Positions 15,987-24,187 of a stretch of 64,000 bases of DNA are shown one piece after another. Under the pieces are notes generated by a model. It was given only the letters and a program-made list of their open reading frames with translations. It was not told where the DNA came from and searched no databases. Origin of the DNA: Burkholderiales bacterium PBB6 (GTDB lineage Bacteria > Pseudomonadota > Gammaproteobacteria > Burkholderiales > Burkholderiaceae_C); the NCBI GenBank assembly GCA_002255925.1, contig NKIH01000001.1:372001-436000 (forward strand), given 5' to 3'. The position numbers were made by a program, and so were the translations under genes. The stretch's first letter is position 1. Each line of letters begins with the position of its first letter.

Positions 15987-16169
15987 TCAACCCAGCAGCA
16001 CCCGCCGTGCGGCGCCGCCCAGGCGCGCCAGCCAGTGCGAGGTGGGCAGCACCACGCGTGCCCGGGCTTGTTGCCGCGGGCCGGGGTGTTGCAGCAAGCG
16101 CAGCGGTGGCTGCTGGCTTTCGCCCGGCAGCAGGTCCAGCGTCGACGGTGAAAAGGGGTGGCGTGTCAT
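15987..16169 (-). CDS. Possible small protein, 60 aa
   Basis: A short frame begins at ATG 16169 (MTRHPFSPSTLDLLPGE) and ends with a basic, Arg/Ala-rich tail. The N-terminus has ordinary codon and residue use while the C-terminal half is biased, so coding status is uncertain. It fills most of the 361-base gap between the coiled-coil pair and the LysR gene and would be transcribed divergently from LysR, the usual position of a LysR target. No ribosome site is clear. If it is not a gene, the gap is non-coding. Confidence 0.3.
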   Translation of the reverse strand: MTRHPFSPSTLDLLPGESQQPPLRLLQHPGPRQQARARVVLPTSHWLARLGGAARRVLLG

Positions 16170-16295
16170 GGGTGGTCGGCTGCAGCACTGACGCTGATGC
16201 CGTGTGCGAACTCTATGGATTCGCTGTTTTGCATACAACTGCTTGATGTGCATCTGCGTTCTGCATATTTGCAGTGATGTGGGACACTCCGCCCC

Positions 16296-17222
16296 ATGGC
16301 TGGACTGGACTGGAGCGACCTGAGATATGCCCTTGCGATCGGGCATGCGGGGTCATTGGGCGGCGCGGCCCGGCAGCTGGGCGTGAATCACACCACGGTG
16401 CTGCGGCGCCTGGATGCACTCGAGAGCCGCCTCGGCGCACGCCTGTTCGAGCGCCACCGCACCGGCTACGAGCCCACCGAGGCCGGCGCGCTGGTGCTGG
16501 AGCAGGCCCGGCGCATGGCTGATCAGGCCGACGAGATCGAGCGCCGCGTGATGGGCCGCGACCGCGAACTCACCGGCGAGCTGCGCGTGACCACCGCCTT
16601 CGTCGTGATGGAGCACCTGCTGCCCGCGCCACTCGCCAGCTTCGCCCGCACCTACCCCGGCATCGAGGTGGAGGTGATGGAAAACGCGTTTCTGGTCGAC
16701 CTGGCCCGCCGCAGCAGCGAGCCCGGCCAGAGCTGGACACAGCGCGAAGCCGACGTGGCCGTGCGGCTGTCGGCCCATGTGGCCGAGCACCTGGTGGGCC
16801 GGCCGCTCGGGCTGTCTGAATGCCGCGTTTATGCCCTGCGCGGCGCGCCCGATTTGCCCCAGACCATCACCCCGCTGGCCCACCTGTTGGCCGATGCGCC
16901 CTGGGTGGCGTTCGAGCGCGATGCCCAGGCGCGTGTGTATGACCGCTGGATGCGCCAGGCGCTGGCCACGGCGCACATCCGCGTGCGCGTCGACATCTTC
17001 AACGCCGTGGCCGCGATGCTGCGCACCGGCGTGGGCGTGGGCATCCTGCCCACCTTCATGGAAGAGCGGCACCCTGAGCTGATTCCCGTGTCCGATCCGC
17101 TGCCGGAGCTGGAAGTGCCCGTCTGGATGCTGACCCACCCCGATCTGCGCGACACCGCCCGGGTGCGGGCCTTCATGCAGCATGTGGGCGACGCCATCGC
17201 GTTGCGGCTCAAGCCGGCCTGA
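16296..17222 (+). CDS. LysR-family transcriptional regulator
   Basis: A 308-residue DNA-binding regulator. The winged helix-turn-helix is at residues about 4-64: DLRYALAIGHAGSLGGAARQLG, then NHTTVLRRLDALESRLGARLFER. The C-terminal periplasmic-binding-like effector domain covers about 92-300. The NHTT variant and the GRDRELTGELRVTT linker place it in the subgroup of LysR proteins close to those regulating aromatic or short-chain metabolism, but the effector is unknown. A start at ATG 16296 gives the standard N-terminus. The AT-rich stretch 16200-16290 upstream is the likely promoter and autoregulatory region. Confidence 0.9.
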   Translation: MAGLDWSDLRYALAIGHAGSLGGAARQLGVNHTTVLRRLDALESRLGARLFERHRTGYEPTEAGALVLEQARRMADQADEIERRVMGRDRELTGELRVTTAFVVMEHLLPAPLASFARTYPGIEVEVMENAFLVDLARRSSEPGQSWTQREADVAVRLSAHVAEHLVGRPLGLSECRVYALRGAPDLPQTITPLAHLLADAPWVAFERDAQARVYDRWMRQALATAHIRVRVDIFNAVAAMLRTGVGVGILPTFMEERHPELIPVSDPLPELEVPVWMLTHPDLRDTARVRAFMQHVGDAIALRLKPA

Positions 17223-17377
17223 GCGGCAGTTGCGTGCAGGTTGACCCGCCTGACACAGGATGGCGCCAGAAAAGCGGGGTAGTCGCATCGTTTGACACTC
17301 GTTCGCGCAGCGTGCCAACGGTGACACTGGCAACATCGAGCAACCTCTGGCCCCTGCCGGCCCGCCCGTTTACCCCC

Positions 17378-18190
17378 ATGAGCCGCCCCAACCGCCGCAA
17401 CCTTTACCGCCTGCTGCATGTGCAGCCCGGTGCACCCGTCGAGGTGATCAAGGCCAGTTACCGGGTGTTGATGGGCACTTTGCGGGCCCACCCTGACCTG
17501 GGCGGTGACCACGAACAGGCAGCCCTGTTGAACGAGGCCTGGGCCGTGCTGGGTGACGCCGATCGCCGCGCCGCCTATGACCGCGAACTGGCCGCCAAAC
17601 TCAAGGGCCAGCGCAAGGGCACGGCATCGTCCGCCACTGGCACTTCAGCCCGCGCGGCTGATTCACCCGCCTCACCCGCTTCAGCCGTACCCACACCCGC
17701 CTCGCAGCCTGCCGCCGCACCCGCGCCCGCCGAGCCGGCACCGCCCACCGGTGCCCGCCTGTGGCGCCAGCGTGGCCAGTGCCCGCTGTGCCAGCACGCC
17801 TTGCCGCCGCGCCTGCTGGCCGACAGCCGCTGCGCCAGTTGCGACAGCCCGCTCAGCCCCGCACCCGACACCGACCACGTCGGCAAAGAGCTGTTTGGCC
17901 GCCGCGCTTCGCTGCGCATGCCTCGCGATGAATCACTGACCGTGCAGCTCGGCAAAGCCGGCGCACTGCTGCCGGCGCGCTGGCGCGACATGTCGCTCAC
18001 GGGTTTGAGTTTTCTGGCGCCGGCACCCTTGCCAGCCGGGCGCGTGCTGCGCATCCGTGACCACACCATCGACGCGCTGGCCGAGGTGGTGTCGTGCCAC
18101 GGGCACGCCAGCCAGCAGCTGGTGCATGCCCGCCTGCTCACCGCGCGCTTCCTTCAGCCGCGCGGGCAGTTCGTGTCGACCTCGGCGTAA
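17378..18190 (+). CDS. J-domain / zinc-ribbon / PilZ fusion protein
   Basis: A 270-residue cytoplasmic protein with three modules. Residues about 7-70 form a J domain with the DnaK-stimulating HPD at 38-40 and the closing NEAWAVLGDADRRAAYDREL. An Ala/Pro/Ser linker (80-125) leads to a zinc ribbon with CPLC (135-138) and CASC (152-155). Residues about 172-262 are a PilZ domain with both c-di-GMP signatures: RxxxR (R176-R180) and DxSxxG (D204-G209). The protein should couple c-di-GMP binding to chaperone recruitment; that link is inferred. The start ATG at 17378 is chosen because the J domain begins just after it. It follows the LysR gene on the same strand. Confidence 0.8.
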   Translation: MSRPNRRNLYRLLHVQPGAPVEVIKASYRVLMGTLRAHPDLGGDHEQAALLNEAWAVLGDADRRAAYDRELAAKLKGQRKGTASSATGTSARAADSPASPASAVPTPASQPAAAPAPAEPAPPTGARLWRQRGQCPLCQHALPPRLLADSRCASCDSPLSPAPDTDHVGKELFGRRASLRMPRDESLTVQLGKAGALLPARWRDMSLTGLSFLAPAPLPAGRVLRIRDHTIDALAEVVSCHGHASQQLVHARLLTARFLQPRGQFVSTSA

Positions 18191-18229
18191 GGCCGAGGCG
18201 GCATTTCAGCGCCTCAGCGCCTCAGCACT

Positions 18230-20098
18230 TCAACGCGTCGAGACCGGCTGCTTGCTGGTGTCGATGTCCACGTACTGCCACCAGTCCTGCCAGAACAGCG
18301 GACGGCGATAGCCTTCCACCCAGGGGTGGGCCATGTCCGTCACGAAGCGGTGCAGGTGGTTCTTGTACGGGGCATAGGCCACGCTGATGCGCTTGGCTTC
18401 CACGAACAGCGCCTCGCGCTCGGGGCCGTCGGGCAGGCCCTGCATCTTGGTGTAGATCGCGTCGAAGGCGTCGTTCTGGAAGCGGGCCAGGTTGGCGCCG
18501 CCCTTCATCGGGCCGTACAGGCGGCCGAGTGCGCTCTGGCCGTCACGCTGCGACGCCGACGAAGCCACCCCCCACATTTGCAGCTTGCCGGCCTGCGCCG
18601 CCTTCAGGTTCTCGGGCCACTTGGCCGACTTGAACTCGATGCGGATGCCGATGGCCTTCAGGTTGCGCTGCCAGAGGTCGTCGAGCTGGCGTGATTGCTG
18701 GTCGGGCTGGGTGTTCTTGGTCAGCTTCAGCGGGCTGCCGTCGGGCAGGTCGCGCCAGCCGTCACCGTCCTTGTCGACATAGCCGTACAAGTCGAGCAGC
18801 GCGCGTGCGCGGGCCGGGTCGAAATCGCCCATCTCCGACTTGAACTTCGGATCAAAGCCGGTGGTGTGCGGCACGGTGATGGCCTGGGCCGGAATGCCCT
18901 GGCCGCGGCGCACGAGGTTGATCTCGCGCTCGATGTCGATCGCCATGTTCACGGCGCGGCGCAGCGCGATCTTCTCGGGCGTGTAGCCGCCAACCACCGG
19001 GTCCTCCATGTTGTAGAGGGTCAGCACGATGTCGGGGTTCAGCTGGCGGAAGGCCTGGATGCCTTGCTTGGCCAGGTTCGGCGCCAGCTTGCCGCCGGGG
19101 ATGGCGATGGTGGCGAAGTCTTCCGGCAGGCGGTCCAGGAAGTCCTGCTGCTTGTTCAGGAACGACAGCCAGCGCGGCTGGTTCTCTTCGATGATCGACA
19201 CCTCGACCCGGTCCACCATCGGCAGCTGGCGGCCCTTGTACTTGGCCAGCATGGCCTGGCCAGCCACGTCATCGGCGGCGGGCTCGGCGTCGTAACGCAG
19301 GCGGTAGTCGGGGTTCTTCTCCAGCGCGATGAGCGAGCTGCGGCGCCACTGCGCCAGCTTGAACGGGCCGGTGCCCACCGGGTGCTCGGCAATCTTGTCG
19401 CCGTAGAACTCCACCACCTCGCGGGCGATGCCGCCCAGGGTGTCGCCGCTGGCCAGCGTCTCGGTCAGGCGCGGCCGTGACTCGGTCACTTCCAGGCGCA
19501 GGGTGTAGCGGTCAATCGCGCGCACACCGGGCACTTCGCGGTCGTAGTCAAAGGGCTTGCGCTTGTCGAGCGCTTCCTTGCGCAGCGCGTTCAGGCCGAT
19601 GAAGTTCAGCTCTTCCAGGTCACCCCAGCCAGGGCTCTTGGTGGAAGGGTCAGCGAACCGCTTGATGGCGTAGGCGTAGTCGGCCGCCACCAGCTCACGC
19701 TTCTTGCCCTTGAATGCCGGGTCGTCGGTGAAGTAAATGCCGGGCTGCACCTTGATGGTGAACACCTTGAAGTCAGCCGAGATCTCCGGCATGCCGGCGG
19801 CGGTCAGCGGCTTCATCTTGATCGGCCGCGCCAGGTGGTCGTAGGTGTAAAGACCTTCGAGCATGTGGCTGATGACGATGCGCGAATACAAATCGCTCAC
19901 GCGGGCCGGGTCGAACCCGGTTTCAGCCACGCGGAAGGCGTAACGCAGCACCTTGGGCGCAGTGGCGGCTGCGGCAGCGGCAGGCGCATCAGCGGCCAAC
20001 GGGCTTGATGCCGGGGCGGTGAGGCCACCACAGGCCAGCGCCAGGGCGCCCAGGGTGTGGGCCGCGCGGCGACGGCTGAACAGAACAGACACGGTCAT
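18230..20098 (-). CDS. Peptide-type ABC transporter substrate-binding protein (SBP_bac_5), copy 2
   Basis: A 622-residue exported binding protein of the oligopeptide/dipeptide family. After a signal peptide with an RRR start (cleavage in the Ala-rich region about residue 35-45), it shows the family features: TGFDPARVSDLYS, the PVGTGPFKLAQW motif, YTPEKIALRRAVNMAID and FDPARARALLDLYGYVDKDGDGW. It is longer than typical OppA/DppA. A TTG three codons upstream of the ATG (20107) is possible. It lies 39 bases downstream of a paralogue on the same strand; both are divergent from the permease and ATPase genes, so they should feed the same transporter. Ligand unknown; the fold also binds non-peptides. 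Confidence 0.92.
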   Translation of the reverse strand: MTVSVLFSRRRAAHTLGALALACGGLTAPASSPLAADAPAAAAAATAPKVLRYAFRVAETGFDPARVSDLYSRIVISHMLEGLYTYDHLARPIKMKPLTAAGMPEISADFKVFTIKVQPGIYFTDDPAFKGKKRELVAADYAYAIKRFADPSTKSPGWGDLEELNFIGLNALRKEALDKRKPFDYDREVPGVRAIDRYTLRLEVTESRPRLTETLASGDTLGGIAREVVEFYGDKIAEHPVGTGPFKLAQWRRSSLIALEKNPDYRLRYDAEPAADDVAGQAMLAKYKGRQLPMVDRVEVSIIEENQPRWLSFLNKQQDFLDRLPEDFATIAIPGGKLAPNLAKQGIQAFRQLNPDIVLTLYNMEDPVVGGYTPEKIALRRAVNMAIDIEREINLVRRGQGIPAQAITVPHTTGFDPKFKSEMGDFDPARARALLDLYGYVDKDGDGWRDLPDGSPLKLTKNTQPDQQSRQLDDLWQRNLKAIGIRIEFKSAKWPENLKAAQAGKLQMWGVASSASQRDGQSALGRLYGPMKGGANLARFQNDAFDAIYTKMQGLPDGPEREALFVEAKRISVAYAPYKNHLHRFVTDMAHPWVEGYRRPLFWQDWWQYVDIDTSKQPVSTR

Positions 20099-20137
20099 GG
20101 GAATCAACAGCAGAAATTCAGGGCGCAGAGCGCGGGA

Positions 20138-22012
20138 TCAGTCTTTGCGCACGGCGGGTTGGCGCGTCGTGTCGACATCCACATAGCGGCCGAAGTCGCG
20201 GGCGAAGGGGTGGTCGCGGTAGCCGAGGAACCACGGCTGCGACACCATCAGACGGAAGCGGTGCACATGCGGCTTGATCGGCATGTAGGCGGCCAGCAAG
20301 GTCTGGGCCTGCTTGATCAGCGCCAGGCGCTCCGGGCCTTCGGGCAGCTGGCCGACGCGGTCGACCAGCGCGTCGTAGGCCGGCAGCTTGAAGCGCGACA
20401 GATTGCCGGAACCCGTCTGCGGGCCGTAGGCCTCTTCGAGGAAATTGGCGCCGTTGGGCGAGGTGGCGCTGTTGCCCAGCGACCAGATCTGCACCGTGCC
20501 GGCTTTGGCTTTCTTGAACTGGTCGGGCCACTGTCCGGCGATGAACTTCATGTTCACGTTGATCGCCTTCATGTACTTGGCCCACTGCTCGTTGAACTGC
20601 CGGCTGGTGGTGTCGCTCTGGGTGGAGTACTCCAGCACCATGGGCTTGCCGTCAGGCATGTCGCGCCAGCCGTCGCCGTCCTTGTCGACGTAGCCGTACA
20701 TGTCGAGCAGCGCCTTGGCCTTGGCCGGGTCGTATTCGCTGAAGCCGAAGTCGAGGGCAGCGTCGTAGCCCGTGGTGTGCGGCACCAGCATGCTGGTGGC
20801 CGGAATGCCCAGGCCGCGGCGCGCCACGCGGATCTCCGCGCTGTTGTCATAGCCCAGGCTGATGGCGCGTCGCAGCGCAATCTTGTCCGGCGTGTAGCCG
20901 CCCACCACCGGGTCTTCCATGTTGAAGTAGGTGTAGGTGTGGTCGGCCCGCAGCACGCGCTCCAGCGACATGCCCTGGCGCGCCAGGTTAGGCGCCAGCT
21001 TGCCGCCCGGGGCCGCGGTGGCCGCAAATTCCAGCGGCACGGTGACCAGATCAAAGTCGTTCGACAGGAACGACAGCCAGGTCGGCTGCGCGGCTTCGAT
21101 GATCGCGAACTCGATGCGGTCGATCATCGGCAGCTTGCGGCCATTGAAGCGCTTGGCCATGGCCTGACCCATCGCATCGTCAGCGGCTGGCTGGCTCTCG
21201 TAGACCTGCTCGCGGAAGCCCGGGTTGCGCTCCAGCACCATGCGCGAGGAACGGCGCCACTGCGTCAGCTTGAACGGCCCGGTGCCCACCGGGTGGCCCA
21301 TCATCTCGTCGCCGTAGGCGTCCACCACCTCGCGGGCCACCGCGCCGAACAGCAGCGGGTTGGCCAGGTTCAGGTTGAACTGCGGGTCGGCCTTGCCCAG
21401 CTGCACCCGGAAGGTGTAGCGGTCGAGCGCCTGGATGCCGGTCACCGGCGCGTCGTAGTCAAACGGCTTGCGCTGGTCGAGCGACTTCTGGCGCACGGCT
21501 TCAAGGCCGGGCAGCTCGGCGTCCTGCAGCGAGCTGTAGTTCGGGCTCTTCCAGCGTGGGTCGAAATGCCGCTTGAGCGAGTAGACGTAGTCGGCGGCCG
21601 TCAGCTCGCGCTTCTGGCCCTTGAAGGCCGGATCGTCAGCGAAGTAGATGCCCGGGCGGATGCGCACCGTCCAGGTCTTGAAGTCGGCCGACACCTCGGG
21701 CAGCGCAGCCGCGGTCACGGTCTGCACGCGGATGGGCCGCTCGGTGTAGTTGTAGCCCAGCGGTGGCTCGATGATGTGGGCGATCACCGTGGACGAATAC
21801 AGGTCCGACACCTGCGCCGGGTCAAACCCGGTTTCGGCGGCCGGAAACGCATAGCGCACCACCTTCAGCGGCGTGGCCGAAGCGGCGGCACTGCTGGAGG
21901 CGCCGGCGGGTGCATCCGCAGCGTGGGCAGCAGGCATGCACCACGGCAGCGCCGTGAGTGCAACAAGAAGCGCCCGGCTTGTGGCCTGCGCGAAGAACTG
22001 TGTTCGGCTCAT
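20138..22012 (-). CDS. Peptide-type ABC transporter substrate-binding protein (SBP_bac_5), copy 1
   Basis: A 624-residue paralogue of the next gene, with the same landmarks: TGFDPAQVSDLYSSTV, HPVGTGPFKLTQW, GGYTPDKIALRRAI, DPAKAKALLDMYGYVDKDGDGW. The start ATG at 22012 gives a clean signal peptide (MSRTQFFAQATSRALLVALTA..., cleavage after AHA); the frame is open further but that part is implausible. It is the first gene of the leftward unit and shares a 184-base promoter region with the rightward permease operon. The two copies differ throughout, so they likely bind different ligands or give redundancy. Periplasmic. Confidence 0.92.
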   Translation of the reverse strand: MSRTQFFAQATSRALLVALTALPWCMPAAHAADAPAGASSSAAASATPLKVVRYAFPAAETGFDPAQVSDLYSSTVIAHIIEPPLGYNYTERPIRVQTVTAAALPEVSADFKTWTVRIRPGIYFADDPAFKGQKRELTAADYVYSLKRHFDPRWKSPNYSSLQDAELPGLEAVRQKSLDQRKPFDYDAPVTGIQALDRYTFRVQLGKADPQFNLNLANPLLFGAVAREVVDAYGDEMMGHPVGTGPFKLTQWRRSSRMVLERNPGFREQVYESQPAADDAMGQAMAKRFNGRKLPMIDRIEFAIIEAAQPTWLSFLSNDFDLVTVPLEFAATAAPGGKLAPNLARQGMSLERVLRADHTYTYFNMEDPVVGGYTPDKIALRRAISLGYDNSAEIRVARRGLGIPATSMLVPHTTGYDAALDFGFSEYDPAKAKALLDMYGYVDKDGDGWRDMPDGKPMVLEYSTQSDTTSRQFNEQWAKYMKAINVNMKFIAGQWPDQFKKAKAGTVQIWSLGNSATSPNGANFLEEAYGPQTGSGNLSRFKLPAYDALVDRVGQLPEGPERLALIKQAQTLLAAYMPIKPHVHRFRLMVSQPWFLGYRDHPFARDFGRYVDVDTTRQPAVRKD

Positions 22013-22196
22013 GTGCCGTTTCAGCAAAGGTTGCGATGCGCGCAGTCTATCCGGCCCGCCGGGCGGCTTCGGCCAGCCCTGGCACGGGGTTTGCGATAAG
22101 CCGGGGGCTTCATTCACAGCGCCTACACTCGCGCATTCTGAAAATTCCCGCCCTTGCGCCACAAGCGCTTCGGGGCTCAACCGTGTCGTCAGCCTC
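22013..22196. promoter_or_regulatory. Divergent promoter region of the ABC transporter locus
   Basis: A 184-base intergenic region separates the leftward binding-protein genes from the rightward permease/ATPase genes and must hold both promoters. No clear consensus -35/-10 pair or long inverted repeat was found, so only the position supports the call. Confidence 0.4.
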
Positions 22197-23135
22197 ATGC
22201 TTGCCTACCTGATACGACGTCTCTGGCAGATGGTGCCCACCCTGATCGGGGTCATCTTGCTGGTGTTCGTGCTCTTCAAATTCTTCGGCAGTGATCCTGC
22301 CGTTTTGCTGGCCGGCCAGAACGCCAACCAGGCCCAGATCGCCGCCATCCGGCAGCAGTTGGGGCTGGATGAGCCGTGGTGGTTCCAGCTGTGGATCTTC
22401 GTCAAGCAGATCGTCACGTTTGATTGGGGCAAGAGTTGGGCCACGAATGAGCAGGTGTCACACCTGTTTGCAAGCCGCATGCCGGCCACGCTGACCGTGA
22501 TGACGCCCATCCTGCTGCTCGACACGCTGCTGGCGGTGCCCATCGCCCTGGGCGTGGCGTATGTGCGCGGCTCACTGACCGACCGCACCATCATGGTGGT
22601 CACCACCGTGGCGCTGTCGATCTCCTTCCTGGTCTACGTCATCCTGGGCCAGTACGTGTTCGGCTTCCAGCTCGGCTGGTTCCCGGTGCAGGGCTGGAGC
22701 GACTCCACCCTGACGAACCTGCTGGTCTTCTGCCCGCTGCCGGTGATGCTGGCGGTGGCGGTGGGCCTGTCGCCGCAGACACGCCTCTACCGCAGCTTCT
22801 TCCTCGACGAGCTGGGCCAGGACTACGTGCGCACCGCGCGGGCCAAGGGCCTGGGCGAGGGCACGGTGCTGTTCAAGCACGTGCTGCGCAATGCGCTGAT
22901 CCCCATCCTGACCAACGTCGGTCTGGCGCTGCCGGGCATTTTTGTCGGCTCGTTCCTGATCGAGGTGTTCTTCTCCATCCCGGGCCTGGGCCGCGAGGTG
23001 TTGCTGGCGGTGAACCGCAGCGACTACCCCGTCATCCAGGCCGCCACGGTCTATCTGGCCGTGCTGACGATGTTGATCAATCTGGGCACCGACCTGATGT
23101 ACAAGGTCGTTGACCCGCGGGTGGTGCTGAAATGA
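22197..23135 (+). CDS. ABC transporter permease, DppB/OppB family
   Basis: A 312-residue inner-membrane subunit with about six hydrophobic segments. It begins MLAYLIRRLWQMVPTLIGV, the standard DppB/OppB N-terminus, and carries the cytoplasmic EAA-type loop in DYVRTARAKGLGEG followed by HVLRNALIPILT. The terminal VDPRVVLK is also typical. Its last codons overlap the next permease gene by four bases (ATGA). With DppC-like and double-ATPase genes it forms the rightward operon of a peptide/small-molecule importer. Confidence 0.95.
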   Translation: MLAYLIRRLWQMVPTLIGVILLVFVLFKFFGSDPAVLLAGQNANQAQIAAIRQQLGLDEPWWFQLWIFVKQIVTFDWGKSWATNEQVSHLFASRMPATLTVMTPILLLDTLLAVPIALGVAYVRGSLTDRTIMVVTTVALSISFLVYVILGQYVFGFQLGWFPVQGWSDSTLTNLLVFCPLPVMLAVAVGLSPQTRLYRSFFLDELGQDYVRTARAKGLGEGTVLFKHVLRNALIPILTNVGLALPGIFVGSFLIEVFFSIPGLGREVLLAVNRSDYPVIQAATVYLAVLTMLINLGTDLMYKVVDPRVVLK

Positions 23136-24181
23136 GCGCAGTGATGAATGTTGTACCGGCCGCCAAGCTTGAGCGGTCCGAAGGGGTCTGGCAAGCCGCG
23201 TGGCGCCGCTTCAAGCGCGACCGCGTCGGCCTCGTGTCGATGATCGTCGTGGCAGGCTTCCTGTCCGTCATCGCGCTGGCAGCGCTGGGCCTGGTGGCCA
23301 AGAACTGGCAGGCCGAAGTGGGCGTGGCGAATGCCCCGCCGACCTTCATGGGCCCCGCGGCCGCCGAGGCCAGCGGCCCGGCAGACGCCACCACCGGCCC
23401 GAACGTGGACCTGACCAGCGTGGACCCGCTGGCGCCGCGTTACGCCGAGTGGGCCGAGAAGGCCAAGGCCTACAAGACCACCGAAGTGCCCAAGGCGCAG
23501 ACGCTGCCGCTGGGCGCTGACCGCATGGGCCGCGACGTGCTCGACAAGGCCATCAAGGGCACCGAGATCTCGGTGTTCGTGGGTGTGCTGGCGGCCTTGG
23601 TGGCCACGCTGATCGGCACGGTGCTGGGTGCGCTGGCCGGCTTCTTCGGCGGCAAGGTCGGCGACTTCCTGGAGTGGCTCTACAACGTCTTCACCGCCAT
23701 CCCCGACATCCTGCTGATCTTCGCCTTCGCGGCGGTGTTCGGCCGCGGCATCGGCACGGTGGTGATGATCCTGGGCCTGGTCGGCTGGACCAGCCTGTAC
23801 CGCCAGGTGCGTGCCGAGTTCATGAAGCACAGCGCGCGTGAATACGTGCGTGCCGCTGAAGCCATCGGTGCCTCGGCCTCGTCGCGCATGTTCCTGCACA
23901 TCCTGCCGAACATCAGCCACGTCATCCTGGTGCGCATGTCGCTGATGGTGGTGGGCTTCATCAAGAGCGAAGTGATCCTGTCGTACCTGGGCCTGGGCGT
24001 GCCGGTCGACCAGGTGAGCTGGGGCACGATGCTGGCCGAAGCGCAGGCTGAACTGATCCTGGGCCACTGGTGGCAGCTCGCCGCTGCAACCGCCTTCATG
24101 GCGGTGTTTGTGACCGCGTTCTCGCTGATGGCTGATGCCTGGCGCGACGCGCTCGACCCGAAACTGCGCGGCCTGGAGTAA
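23132..24181 (+). CDS. ABC transporter permease, DppC/OppC family
   Basis: A 349-residue second permease with the DppC/OppC start (WRRFKRDRVGLVSM), a long periplasmic loop (about residues 60-125) with a D/P-rich GPNVDLTSVDPLAPRYAEW stretch before LGADRMGRDVL, and the EAA loop EYVRAAEAIGASASSRMF. The long loop is larger than in E. coli DppC and resembles YejE/OppC of the larger subfamily. The ATG overlaps the upstream stop by four bases; the ATPase gene starts six bases after its stop. Confidence 0.95.
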   Translation: MSAVMNVVPAAKLERSEGVWQAAWRRFKRDRVGLVSMIVVAGFLSVIALAALGLVAKNWQAEVGVANAPPTFMGPAAAEASGPADATTGPNVDLTSVDPLAPRYAEWAEKAKAYKTTEVPKAQTLPLGADRMGRDVLDKAIKGTEISVFVGVLAALVATLIGTVLGALAGFFGGKVGDFLEWLYNVFTAIPDILLIFAFAAVFGRGIGTVVMILGLVGWTSLYRQVRAEFMKHSAREYVRAAEAIGASASSRMFLHILPNISHVILVRMSLMVVGFIKSEVILSYLGLGVPVDQVSWGTMLAEAQAELILGHWWQLAAATAFMAVFVTAFSLMADAWRDALDPKLRGLE

Positions 24182-24187
24182 AGCACC

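Noticed and set aside
18191-18238. Repeated CAGCGCCTCAG units before the second binding-protein stop
   Set aside because: Two short copies in non-coding DNA without a counterpart elsewhere; too short to call a repeat family.
20057-22099. A 680-codon plus-strand frame
   Set aside because: Antisense to the binding-protein genes; His/Val/Arg bias typical of a shadow frame.
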